From assembly GCA_014338405.1 (NCBI GenBank), contig JTDE01001009.1, positions 30,978 to 94,977 of the forward strand: a DNA stretch of 64,000 nucleotides, in the 5' to 3' direction. Shown piece by piece: positions 51,836 through 63,059 of this stretch (its first letter is position 1; every line of letters begins with the position of its first letter). The stretch comes from Paragonimus skrjabini miyazakii (taxonomy: Eukaryota > Platyhelminthes > Trematoda > Plagiorchiida > Troglotrematidae). A program made the position numbers and the translations under genes. Under the pieces are notes generated by a model, which was given only the letters and a program-made list of their open reading frames with translations, did no database searches and was not told the origin of the DNA.

Positions 51836-54800
51836 TAGCACAAACCTGACATGATAAATAATTTCGCATGTGTTGTGTCGTATTTGGCCTGAAGATGACA
51901 CACCGTAAACAAACACGTTCGCCACTTCCCAACTTTTGCTGAAACCTCTGGATATATTCGAACAATTCAAACTAGAGGCACCTACAAATCGGTAATGCCA
52001 CTTTGGTCAAATTATTCATCCCACCTCTTACATATGCTTTTGTCTCGCAAACACCACGATTCATCTTCGACCATTTTATATTTTTCACGTTTCTTTAATG
52101 TTTTTCTTTGAACACGGATGTTAAACATTTCTCTCAATGCATAGCTTATTTCCACAAGATTAACAAAAACATATCACATGATCTTAAACTTCGCCTTTCT
52201 TGCGACACTCACTTCATGGAGGGTTGGTCTGGGTTAATGTGGAGCCAAGTGTTCTTATCAGTTCACTTGACGTGATAGGTTTACCAAGCGAAATAAATTA
52301 TTGACAGTTTGCTGCCTACATGTCAGCATTTTTGCTTGCAGTTCAGCAAAGATTCTTTTCAGTGAACCTTCACATTCCTTGTCAGCTGACTGTGAAGAAC
52401 GGTAAAATATCTTCTGCATTAGCAGGTAGCAGCATTGATAGATATTTTGCCATAAAAGGAAACGGATTTTCTTCCTAGTTGTAATTTTGCAACTACCGCA
52501 AGCACTAATGTGAAGTTGAAAAGCGGCCAAAGAATTGAAACATTTTTTTAGAAGTCATCGTTTATCCGATTACGTTGTTAATGTTTGTTAACTCTGTCAG
52601 TTGTACCATGTTGTGGAAACCACTAGGTGATGTGCAGGATATATACTTGAAATGTACTATGTACGGTTGACTTATGAGAAAAGGATAACATCAGCCATGG
52701 AAAGACAGTCGGATATCTTGACTGACTAACCTGACACTCTATGAAGTAGACGGTAAAGAATATACATATTTCTTCAAAAACTGTTCATCAAATATGGATG
52801 AAGAAATTTTCGAAAACTCCCTGGTCACACCTTAAATATATTTGCTTCCCGTAACCCAAAAGTGATGTCACATGCCATGAGAAAAATACTTCAGATAATC
52901 AGATGGAACAATCGTTTATAGAATCACAAAACAAGCCAACCATACGATTTGTTACAAAACCAAAATATTTTCAGAGTAAACTGCTTTAACTACCGGTTGA
53001 ACCTGAGATAAAACGGTCATCAGAAAAACACCTTCCGGTTTGAAGAAGAGTAGCTGAGTCATCAAAGTCAGGAATGAAGTAAATAAATCCCTAACGCAGA
53101 ATGACTTTATCGATTCACCTTTGACGGTCAGGTAATCTACGAGGGAATGACAGAGTACCCTTTACACACCAAGCCGAGTTAGCTAACAAGCAAAACATCA
53201 TGTTGTGGACTAATGTTTTATGTTCGATCAGACTTATCGAAAAGGTATTCACCTTATGCGCTGCAACCGGGCGATATGTTGTGCAATATGCCATTTGGGT
53301 TATGCGCCTTAATTTGCTATACCTTGATAATAATTTTGAACTGGGCAATTAGTTGCAACTTTCAGTTATCAGAACATGGTAACCATATCAATCTTTAATA
53401 AATTGACTGATAACAGGAAGTTGCGTGCAAGTTGTGATACTCGATGTATCAACCACATAGAGTGGATTGCTCGTAATGTTGTTGTTCTCAGTCCATTTAA
53501 TAATGACAAGTTAATCACGGCGCCCTTGCTATTTACGTCATCCTTACAAATGTTTGTGCGGATATCTTAAGCATCTATTGATTCCAGCTCAAATACAATG
53601 CAGTTATCAAAATTGGCAGTTTGTCTTGTTAGTAACTTTTGTGGTCAGAACGTCAATAACAGCTGTATGTGGATAATAACAAAAATACCAATTGCAGATA
53701 CATTTTGCAAAGAGAATCTAACTGTTCCAAACTGAATACAAGCAGATTCACTCTGCCACTTGATTAGAATAATTACAGACATCCCCAAGAAGGTTATCGA
53801 AAAAGGTACGAATCAAATGTGCGCTTTAGAGGTGGTCACCATTGATAGTAGCTTGTATCCGTCCAAACCTAACCTCACGATATTTGAGTACCATCTAAGA
53901 GAAATTAAACCTCAGAATAGTCAGCAATCTTCTTGTCCTGAAGAAAGAAACTACATTACAGTCCGTGTGTTTTCAAGTCAACCATGCCAGAAAAGGCGTT
54001 ATTTATTTAGTGATAAATGTTCGCGCAGATGCATTGCAATAAGTGACAATTCATTTATCTAGGCTGGAGCTCCTGAATGGGTTATTTCAACATGTAACCT
54101 ATATAATAAATGTTCACCTTCAACTTAAAGTCAGCGAGACAACCATGATCGGTACTTAGTGCAACGAACGGCTTGTTGAATTCAACATCAAAATGTCTTC
54201 TGAATTTTTCCACACGAAGTTATGAATTTAAGTTGGCAGTCTGCGTGAAAAAGATCTACGAACAAAAAGTTGGTTTATAATTTATGCGCAACGCAGCTTC
54301 ACTGAGTGTGAACGAAGTTGAATGTTTATTGAGATACATTAACAGTAATTTAGTGGTAAATTTACAAACAATATGCATTATATACCGGTGACTGGTGGAA
54401 TATTTGACTTATTTGGAAAGTTAACGTGAATTTCGCCCATACTTCCGGTCGCACTGTGGCTTTTTTTCTTGTGTTTGCAGTTTTTGTGGTCACGAAAGAA
54501 GTCACACTGGCAAACTGTGAGGAAAATCTGGAGCAAATGCAGCACGTCTAGACTGCGTGAAGAATTGTTTTACGGCACACCAGTTGACGTTGTATTTTCT
54601 CCGAATAGTTACTCCTTTTCTGGTTAGGTTAACACAGTCGAACTTCAGCGTTATGCTTGTATGCGCACAAGTGAGATGTCGCCCCTATGCAATGATGCCG
54701 CTACTCAGTTTGAGTGAACTACGTTGCTTCACAAAACTGTCAAGTTTCAAGCGGTATTCTGACAAATTCGAAACTATCCCGCCAAGAAAATGCTGGAAAA

Positions 54801-55601
54801 CTTCGATTTGATAGGAAGTTAAATTTTTAATTCCTATGAGCGGCAAAACAGATTAATTTTTCCAAACGGTTAAACACACACACAATAGTTTAAATGTTTC
54901 CTATAACATCATTGCTGTTATTAAGGAATTAGTCTAACGACTAAAATAGAAAGTAATTCAGTCTTACTGGTGAACACGGAAATTTTCTCTTGATAACTTA
55001 GATGACTGTACATAATGAACTCCGGTAATGTAGCCAGCCTAAGATTTTGCATTTAGAACTTCGTTTCAAGAGTGATGATCATTTGTAGCAACAGTCAGTT
55101 TGCATCTACATTCAGGATTGTGTTCTTTACTTAATCAAACGTCAAGATTGTGGTTTCAAATATGAACCGTAAGATACAGGCATTTGTTTGGATGTCGTAC
55201 TGGTTTTATGACTTCATGCAAACAATTTAAAAAATTGATTGCAATGCTATTTTAACGAGCACGACCTTCTCAGTGACACACTTAGCCATTGTTTTCTTTA
55301 CTACTGTTAAATTCTAAATAGCGTGTTGAGGTATATCTGTTTGAAATTAAGCTTGAAATAGTATATTCCAAATGTTCGCAGGTTACCACAGCGCAACATC
55401 TTACATTATTTGACAACAGGTGTGAATATTCTCGAGTCTTTCACATTATAACCGAAACCAAATGGCATTATCAGTAGCGACGTACACTGTGGGAATTTAC
55501 AAAGTTCTCCGGAATTTTATCATCCTCAACCTCACTTGAAAGAATGATCTGATCACTGAAGGTCAACTTGTAAATCTGCTTTACGCAGGTATATTGCGCA
55601 C
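51836..55601. other. Stretch without confidently recognised genes
   Basis: About 3.7 kb. On the minus strand, 52285-52413 is open, in phase 0 and bounded by an AG and a GT (129 nt, 43 codons, helical-looking). However, it has no recognisable homology. The 100-codon plus-strand frame at 53760-54062 also has no motif. Both are listed as unproven. Confidence 0.4.
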
Positions 55602-55860
55602 CTGCAAGTTGTTGTTGGCTCCAAATGACGACTTAAAGGAAAATGTGAATTCCGTAAGTTCATCGTAACGAAACTTAATGACAGTAGCCTGGGTGTTTGC
55701 CGCTGACGCACCAAGTAACTCGTCGGCTGAATCTGCTGATTGAGTCGTACCGCAGTACGTTGTCTCTATAAAACAAACGCGCAGGCTTGTCTTCGAACAA
55801 TCCACTGCACAGAATAGTCCATATATGCTAGTCACGTATGGACAGCTACCGTTTATTTGG
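55602..55860 (-). CDS. Candidate exon of an unidentified extracellular protein
   Basis: A minus-strand frame of 86 codons that looks coding. It is bounded by a possible acceptor (AACGCTTTCAG) and a possible donor after TTGCAG (GTGCGC, weak). It starts with one base completing a codon and ends in phase 0. The product has five cysteines in its first half (NGSCPYV, LFCAVDCSK, LRVCF, TYCGT), then an acidic-alanine stretch and an aromatic VIKFRYDELTEFTFSFKS segment. Cysteine order and the later aromatic strand loosely recall the N-terminal (MNNL) domain of Notch ligands, but this is a weak impression. No DSL or EGF exon was found nearby, and the exon does not continue sensibly into the cadherin repeat at 43559. 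It may belong to a separate upstream gene. Confidence 0.35.
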
Positions 55861-56204
55861 CTGAAAGCGTTCTTCTTTAGTGCTTTCAAGTACCGCACAA
55901 AAGTCTGTCAAGTAGATCCCTTAGGGGGGTTATTGGTTTGCGTGCTGGGTGGTTGTTGCTGATAGAGAGGTGACGCATTTAAAGGCAAGTAGCTATTATT
56001 GAGATCTGGCTAAACAGGTTTTTTGGGTTTCAGAAAGGTAAAACAAAAAAATGGCACCAATATAGAGACTGTTCAATTAGACTGGTGTCATTACCAAGGC
56101 CTGGATGCAGTCTCTTCGGTCCGTTTGTCCAATGGATTCACATGTTGCACGTTTCAATGTATACATGAAATTTTGCTCAGGATTATCAACAACGAATCAG
56201 TTTT

Positions 56205-56805
56205 ACCCTTTATAGATCGAATATCATTCACAACTGATCACAGATGTCGCATTGTCATAGACTTTCCAGTCGGCCCCTTTCGAAAAGAAACACTAGATTC
56301 GAGCTTCGCTCTTATTAGGGCTTGCCAGTTGTGGGTGATTTTTACTCTATATGAAAATCAAAATCCCTACTACTCGTCAGTAATCAAATACCGCTCAACA
56401 AGCCAATGATTCCTGTGATTTCAACTTGGAAAGATGTCCTTTTCGGGGGTTCACCGATTAGAGTTAACAGACAGTAACTATGTCTCCCCTGGAGGCCATC
56501 GGACAATCTGATCAATACTTACAAACAAATGTGGTTGAGCGTTCGCATATGATACTTCGGTCTTGTCTAAGTTGAGGTTAGTGGCGCAGTGATCAACATG
56601 GTTGTCTCATGAAAGCATGGCCAAAGATTTAGTCCCGGCAGTGGCGATGATATCCATTACTGACGAGCTCTAATCAGAGCGAAACCCGAGTCTACTGTTT
56701 CTTTTCGAAAGGGCCAACTGGAAAGTTTGTGTGAATGCAACAGCTGCGAGCAGTTTTAGGTGATGTTCACTCTGTATGAAAATCCAAACCCCATACTACT
56801 CACCA
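56205..56805 (+). mobile_element. Hammerhead SINE, copy 3: inverted half unit followed by a forward unit with an intact ribozyme
   Basis: Positions 56205 to about 56325 are an inverted partial unit. Its minus strand reads from a truncated hammerhead (stem II onward, GAAG instead of GAAA) into the SINE body. The forward part then runs from CAGTTGTGGGTGAT through AATACCGCTCAACAAG, TTCCTGTGATTTCAACTTGG and an A box TGGCGCAGTGA (56582-56592) to a decayed B box (GATTTAGTCCC). The complete hammerhead (56655-56697) follows, then part of the next body, ending near TACTACTCACCAGT. The 128-codon frame at 56023-56409 overlaps this repeat and is not a gene. A Penelope-like element starts about 800 bases downstream. 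Confidence 0.75.
56655..56697 (+). ncRNA. Hammerhead ribozyme with complete core
   Basis: A self-cleaving RNA motif of type I layout. The 5' strand of stem I is CATTA (56655-56659), and the core CTGACGA is at 56660-56666. Stem II GCTCT/AGAGC (56667-56671 and 56676-56680) is perfectly paired around an AATC loop. GAAA is at 56681-56684. Minimal stem III is A84-U91 and C85-G90 (last two digits) around a CCGA loop, followed by the cleavage-site C at 56692 (GUC). The 3' strand of stem I is TACTG (56693-56697), with one U-C mismatch. The two-pair stem III matches what is known for schistosome hammerheads, which are weak as monomers and better as dimers. Cleavage is expected between 56692 and 56693. 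Confidence 0.85.
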
Positions 56806-57599
56806 GTTTTACGTTTATTTTTGTTAAAATTGATTAGGCTGACGAACTAATTCTTTCTAACCGTACATGCTACTTTAGCCGTCAGTTACAGCGATGTAAA
56901 CTAACTATCTAGCACAAAGACCATCGTGAAGAGTAGACTTGAGCTACATAAATTTCGTGATCTCAGTAACCCAGAAAGTAAACGTTTGGTGACTGTCTCA
57001 CCACATATGAATGGGTTGGCATGATCAACCTCCGATGTCATGTCATTATACGAATACCCTAACCTAATGATATTTATCCAAACGTCATGCTTAAAAGTAC
57101 GTCTGCTTATATTGGACAGTTACTTTGTTATTTCGTAGGCGGTAGGCAAGAAGAGTCGTCATGTTGACATGTCGTGTGGACGTAATTAGTTGGTGTACTT
57201 GATATGTATAGCTAGAAAAACTTGCTATACACTACTGCAATTTGACCATACTTCGTATATAACGCAGGATGGAAATGGAACAAATCAGCTTATGAATCTT
57301 ACGAGCAGTTCCAAAAAATATAGTGTACGGTGCAAGTTTGTTTGGACTTTACTAATGTTTGACTGATTTCGTGGGAACCCAGATGGGAAAACCAAGCACT
57401 GACTGGCTACTAATGCGTGTGATGTGGAAAAACACGTCATTATCAACGTTTACTAGCAGTTCGATGAAAAACTGAATTGACTCGAAAAACTATACGGAAA
57501 GGCAAGGGAGATTCGGCTCGAATAGAAATGTAATAACGGAACAGAAACCTACAATGACCGAAACGATGACTAATTGGTTCAAGATAAGACTTGTCGGCA
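56806..57599. other. Spacer between the hammerhead SINE and a Penelope-like element
   Basis: No supported feature. The far 5' end of the Penelope-like element may begin here but is unreadable. Confidence 0.4.
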
Positions 57600-59324
57600 T
57601 TGATCACCAGTTTAGAATCACCCTTAGTCGTCAGAGATTTTCCCTAACAAGGGAGTATGACGATGCTCCTAAACTCTTATGTGATGATGAAAATCTCATT
57701 ATTCTTCAAACCCGATGAGGGATCTGTAGCAGTAGTAATGGACCAGGTGGACACATTTACAAAATGGATTCAGTCACTAATGATCACTCACAATTTGTGA
57801 TTAACGAGAAAACTGACAACCCAATAGACTTAGAAAGACGGGTTAGCAAAGAATTACAGTTGCTAATTGATGTTAATTTATTAGAAACCACCACATTCAA
57901 AAATTTCAAATCATGGGAAAGTTAGAATCCCCAGACGTACGAGCATCTCTGAGTGCACAAGTCTGGAGTTCCGTTGAGATAAATGCTGCCTTAGTTCAAT
58001 CCTCCATAACACAAACCGGTCAAATGGTTGGCAAAATTACTGAAGCTGGTACGAGACTCTATGACAAAGTACTGCCTGAGAGAGAGTTTTCATCTAGCCT
58101 AGCTGTTAGAATATCTCAACATGTCTGACAAACATATGGCTTCACTGGACACAGAATCGTTGCTCACAAATGTGCCGTCGAAAGGTACCATCAGTTTTTG
58201 CCATCCCATATAACTTCAAACCAGATGAGCATCGCAATCCTGGAAGGTGAACGAAAACGTCTACTTTTGCAATGCACATCTAACGTAAGTTTTAACTCTC
58301 AAGGTAAGGCTTATCGTCAGATTGACGGAGTCGCGCTGGGCAGTCTACTTGGTCCAGTTTTAGTCGATACATCCGGAATTATACGGGAAAAGCAAATGGC
58401 GAGCAAATTTGACAGTTTGATTTGCTATAGAAGGTATGTTGATCGCACACTTATAGTCACAAGTGATCAGATGCAGGCAGCAGTTTTGTCAGACCAAATG
58501 ACCTGTTTATATCCGAACATTCTCCACACTTTAGAAAGTGAGACTAACGGCCGACTGCTGTTTCTGGATATCAATGCAATTAAGAGAATGGATGGAACCA
58601 TTCAACGTGATATATATCGAAAGGATAGGTGGATGGGTCAGTACCTACACTTTGACAATTATGTTCCAGTAGGAGGATTCGTACGAACGCTGTTGGACCG
58701 GGTCAGACGGCTTTGTACTGGGGACATCCTGGATTATGAACTCCGTCAAACAGAACAGACTTTATTAGACAACGGTTATCCAGGAATATTTATAAGAAAG
58801 TTCAACACCAGCAATGTACAAAATAACTCTCAACCCACATTGGCCAAAAAGACAATAGTTCTATAACTGCTGTTCAAGAGAGACAATGTGTGTCGAACAG
58901 TTACACAATGCCTAAGGTTAGCTGTTGTACGCACGTTCTTTGCGGCGAAACCAGTGATCGTGTGTAGAAAAGTTCGAGCTCCCAAGCCCCCGGTTAAGCA
59001 ACTGACGCTTCAGTTTGCCAAATCAAACGTAATCCATGAATACAAATGTATATGTGGAGCATACTATGTTTGCAGAACTGATCGCCAGCCTGGAACCAGG
59101 GTTGCCGAATACACCGAAATGAGTTCAACAAACCTCCACACAATGAAGCAACTCGGCAGTAAACATCCGCAGAGAACTAGCGTCACCTGGTGACGCCATA
59201 TTTGAGTGACTCATCAAAGTCATTTTGCGTTCTGTTCTAGACTCGTAACAAACGTTTTCTACAATATACCGAGGCCATTTTGTGTGTACAAAAAGAACGA
59301 TTTGTGACGTTGATACTGCCGTGA
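57600..59324 (+). mobile_element. Penelope-like element, nearly full-length coding region, multiply frameshifted
   Basis: The N-terminal part is readable from about 57640, with EYDDAP, FKPDEGSVAVVMDQVD (normally ILKPDKGSGVVVMD), then KMDSVTNDHSQFVINE...NPIDLERRVSKEL at 57761-57925. After shifts, MASLDTESLLTNVP follows at about 58137-58175. Frame 58198-58866 holds the palm: HITSNQMSIAI, VSFNSQGKAYRQIDGVALGS, LLGPVLVD, CYRRYVDRTLIV (YVDD with the second Asp changed to Arg), LLFLDI, IYRKDRWMGQYLHFD, FVRTLLDR and DNGYPGIFI. A relic of LPFKGDN leads into 58888-59193 with the GIY-YIG endonuclease (YKCICGAYYVCRTDRQPGTR, catalytic-loop Gly replaced by Cys). The C-terminal CVQKERFVTLILP ends with a stop at 59322-59324. 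Both enzymes are dead. Confidence 0.9.
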
Positions 59325-59421
59325 TATCAACCAAACTGGTTTTGAACTTTGCCCTTTTCTGATTATCTTGTGATTTGGAATTGTGTACATTTTGACTCAT
59401 CTGCAGTAAGATTCAGTAGAG

Positions 59422-59868
59422 ATGCAGCGAAATCTGCTTGAGCATGAGTCGGGTAACCCCAGTCTTTTGTCTGCCCCCTCCAACTTAACGTATAAGTTAT
59501 GGCTTTCACTGGCAAGGACAGAGAACCTGGAAATTTTCAAACATTACTACCAATTAGTTCATATATCTTCCAAGTACCTTTCAGAGGTACCGAGATTAGT
59601 CAGAGGTTGCGAAGAAAAAATAAGAACGACCCATACTAGCTTTTCCATCGCAAAGCTGCACGTTCCATCTGCACGGACGCCAGTTCAGTTGTTTGCCAAC
59701 TCTGGCTATCTTTGCGAGTTCTTGTCAGTAAGCGACAGAAGACAGGCGTGTCAGTTCAAGGAACAAATTAACATATATGTCCGCATTAGGATTAGATCAG
59801 ACAGGGTAAGGAATTCAACTGTGCATTCAGCTATAGAACGCAAGTATCTAGAATTATCAGTAGCTTGA
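59422..59868 (+). CDS. Unidentified 148-codon open reading frame
   Basis: The longest plus-strand frame not explained by a repeat domain. It begins about 100 bases after the Penelope-like coding region. An AG at 59415-59416 and a consensus-like donor (ACAGG|GTAAGG, exon end 59805) would allow it to be an exon. The product begins MQRNLLEHESGNPSLL, contains a helical-looking NLEIFKHYYQLVHISSKYLS segment and has no signal peptide, transmembrane span or motif that I recognise. It could be an exon of an unknown gene, extra 3' sequence of the retroelement or chance. I would not annotate a function. Confidence 0.25.
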   Translation: MQRNLLEHESGNPSLLSAPSNLTYKLWLSLARTENLEIFKHYYQLVHISSKYLSEVPRLVRGCEEKIRTTHTSFSIAKLHVPSARTPVQLFANSGYLCEFLSVSDRRQACQFKEQINIYVRIRIRSDRVRNSTVHSAIERKYLELSVA

Positions 59869-62654
59869 TTTGCCTAATATGTCGCTCAACATCACGTTGG
59901 TAAAGACGTCTGCGCATACAATGGAACGTAGAGGATATCAAACGGACATTATATTTCAGATATCACATCCCAAGGAATAAACCTATCTGTGACCGCATAC
60001 CTTGAGAAAATGGTTATTTTGGTGAGCATAGGTATAAAACTTTAACTTCTAAAACACATCTGTTTGATCTTAGCTGGTACAGCGCGTTACGCTGAACAGT
60101 TGTAGCAAGCATTGCTTCCGCATGGTTTACTACCTGCTTATTTCATGTTCCACTCGGGAGGAGTAATTTCCTAGAGCATGTTTACATGTTCACTCAGCAC
60201 TGGATGATCGATGCAGTAATTGTTCAAAATTATACAAGAACAAAATATCGCCTGCTGGAGAACAGAAGTAATCAGATCGATACCAAGCGCGGTCGCCGTC
60301 TAAGTAATATTCGATAATTATGCATGAGACATTGACGCGATGTACTAACTTCCTGCTGTGCTGACTGCACAAGTAGTGTATGAACCGTTGATAGTAGCTC
60401 CTTGGTTCGTTCCCCTATTAGTTTTAGTAGGTTTCATGGGACTGACTGATGAGAGTGCTGTGAAATGTTAACATCTCGCGACAGAGGTTCACTCTGTTTT
60501 GACTCAACAACTAGCCTGTTCGTCTGATCGAATCTCTCAAAGTCTTCCACTGCGTGCCGATCATCGATACGTCCAACACCGCTGTTTTATAACGGTAAAA
60601 GCTCCTATCATTCGCCTGAGTATGATTGGCCTGTGCGCAAGAAAAAGCAGATCCTGCTCTCAGCCCCATGTAGTCGATATTCTGTGAATCATGGGCCACT
60701 AATGAACAACCACAAATTTTGTGTCACTTTCGTTCTATGCATCTGAAAACCACCACATACAGTACAATTCAATATAGAAAATCTACGTGCACTTATTCTA
60801 CATCTACGCGTCGCACTGACAAACGGTTTTCGAAAATCTGCTTCTTCCTTTAGGGCTTTAGGGCTTCCATTAGGGCTATCTCATCTCACTTCTCCAATTC
60901 TATGGAAACACATTAATCAGTGTACTTTATGAAGTAAATTTTTAAAAATGACGTCTTCACAATAATCACGTGAACTACTGCGTTTGGTTTACGGTTATTC
61001 TAATAAGCCTTCCTCAAATCAGATAATCCCTTTTTGAATGCAAGATGAACTAGGGTTAACTTGTCTTCTGGTTCAATATCTTGCTATAACTGTAATGAAT
61101 TATTACGGTGATTCCGATTTTATCGAACAAAGCATACCATTCAGACTACACTGGCTCAATAGTGGTCAACTGAATTGCACCCCAATTGGTTTGCTATTCT
61201 GAAAAAGGGAAGTATTTAATTTGCTTAATTGAGGACATACATACATATAAATGCTCAATCAAGGGTATGTTTAAGATAGTGGCTGCTTTAAATTGGTTAG
61301 CCATTATCGATGTGTAACCCATTTCATACGGCTACGTGAATAATCCATACATGTAACATGTTTGTGTGTTGAGTTAGATTATTGACGAAAGCTGAGCAAG
61401 GATAATTCACGGTATACTACTGTCGCGGACTAAGCAGTCTTTAAACAATTTTCTGGCACAGGTGGTGGCCTGGTAGACAACAACTAAGCATTTATGTTCA
61501 CCATCCGCGTGCTTTCGTTCATTTTGCTATATGTCCCTCTCGTCTCCATCAGAGATGTCATATCAGTGTTCAGATTTGGATTAAACAAATTCGACGATCG
61601 AAAAAATAATTTATCAGAACACAAATTTTGAAAGCTTTGTCCTGTTAGCATTTTGAACAAGAAAGGACTACTGTCTCTTTCCAGCCAACTATTAATGGCC
61701 TACACTGTGATTGAACCACCCAAATGGATTGCGCATGTAAACATTGATTTGTTGCTAATGAAACCTGATTCCATTATCTTGTTCCTAATCTCCCCTTTTC
61801 CTCATGAACAGGCTGAACCTGAGGAAGCTGTGCTCAACGAATTAACCGAACTACGATCACCTTTACTCTGATATGGTTGAAAAGTGTGACGGAATGAATG
61901 ATCACTATACACTGGTATTCACACCAGTAGTTGATAGCGGATACCGACCAAACCAACACTGAAAAATAAAAAACCACAATTGATAATACTCATTCGAGAT
62001 GCAATTACATATAGAATGGAATCAAGTCGGACTTACAGTACGGTTTTATTTACGTCGGTTGCGCACTACAATCTACACTTACAATATGAATATATGTCCA
62101 GACCGTATAAAGGGGATGGGGTTGCCTGCTACTGAAACGTGTTCACGTGAGAGCAAACAATTACCTGTTCAACTGTGTTTTTTCCAGCTTGTAGACTGCA
62201 GTTCAATGTGCTACTGAAAAACATTAACGGTCAATTATTCGGGAAATACTATCGTAGTGAACCGGTGTCTACGCATGAAAAAAATAATTACACAGACTGA
62301 ACTGTGTAGTTAACGGCTGATGAGAGAAGTTAGAACGTTAACATTCTATAACGCTCGCCTTCGTGCTGTTCAGCTTTTCCATCAAATTGGTTAAAAGCAC
62401 AAGCACTGCACATAGCTTTCATCTCAGTACATATTCACCACCTGCCCATCAATGATGAGATAAGTACAAAATAAACACCAGTTTCCGAAAGACAGAATGC
62501 GTAATGCAGGTTAGACTGACTGAGAAAATGACAAGACATGATCTAAACCGGTAGATGCAACTATTTAAAATAACATGAAACTGTTATTCTATATTGAACA
62601 GTTTAGGAGTGGGTGGGATTAATAGTTGATGGATGGGTTAAGAACGATCGCTAA
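59869..62654. other. Stretch without recognisable genes
   Basis: AT-rich, with short reading frames only. A small imperfect repeat of TTAGGGCT (three copies, 60849-60877) is present, too short and irregular to be telomeric. Confidence 0.4.
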
Positions 62655-62815
62655 GTCCAGGGCAAGGTCAAGCTCACGAAAAATTGTTTGTGAACGCACA
62701 GGCAGTTTCAGTCGATTGATTATGGCGGCCTCAGCAAACTGCAAAAATCGTGGATTGTGATGACGTGATCAGATTCTGAATGCACAAGCCGAGTCGATCA
62801 CTTGGCCAGCAGTCA
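62655..62815 (-). mobile_element. C-terminal fragment of a Penelope-like GIY-YIG endonuclease
   Basis: The minus-strand frame reads HLIDSACAF, then RFLQFAEAAIINRLKLPV, then a segment ending RELDLALDLA. This matches the family's C-terminal pattern HLxxxGHxF, FAEAxxIxRLxPxLCVQ and LxLPW. Only this piece is readable, and the reverse transcriptase was not found upstream (63360-62830 on the minus strand). It is a dead relic, on the opposite strand to the other Penelope-like elements here. Confidence 0.55.
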
Positions 62816-63059
62816 AAATGTTTCTTGTGAATGTGGACACTGGTTGCCTGCTTTTTGGATAACCATCCTATTTTAGTACGGACGTGATCAACTCAAGTTC
62901 CTCCACAAGACTGTCTAGTGTACAGTTCCGTTTCATGTTATTTTAAATTTGGTACTGAAGAGTCATTATGAAATGCTCGCATCTAACAGTTTTCGTGTTC
63001 TAGTTATTTTGTTCAAATTTCTGGAGAGAACGATTTGTTTTCAGGCATGAACATTCTAC

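Noticed and set aside
51886..51925. CCTGAAGATGACACACCGTAAAC, possibly a hammerhead at the end of the Penelope-like element
   Set aside because: CTGAAGA is present, but GAAA reads GTAAA and no stem II or cleavage-site pairing could be drawn.
52285..52413. Minus-strand 43-codon open segment bounded by AG and GT, phase-compatible with both the 55.6 kb and 43.5 kb exons
   Set aside because: No recognisable homology, and placing it before the cadherin exon would not give a sensible cadherin strand. Phase agreement alone occurs by chance in one of three cases.
53760..54062. Plus-strand 100-codon frame
   Set aside because: No domain, signal or splice evidence. Codon content does not stand out.
56023..56409. 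Plus-strand 128-codon frame
   Set aside because: It overlaps the inverted/forward junction of the hammerhead SINE, so it is repeat-derived and not a gene.
60849..60877. TTAGGGCT repeats suggesting an interstitial telomere
   Set aside because: Only three imperfect copies with an extra CT. The animal telomere unit is TTAGGG in uninterrupted tandem.
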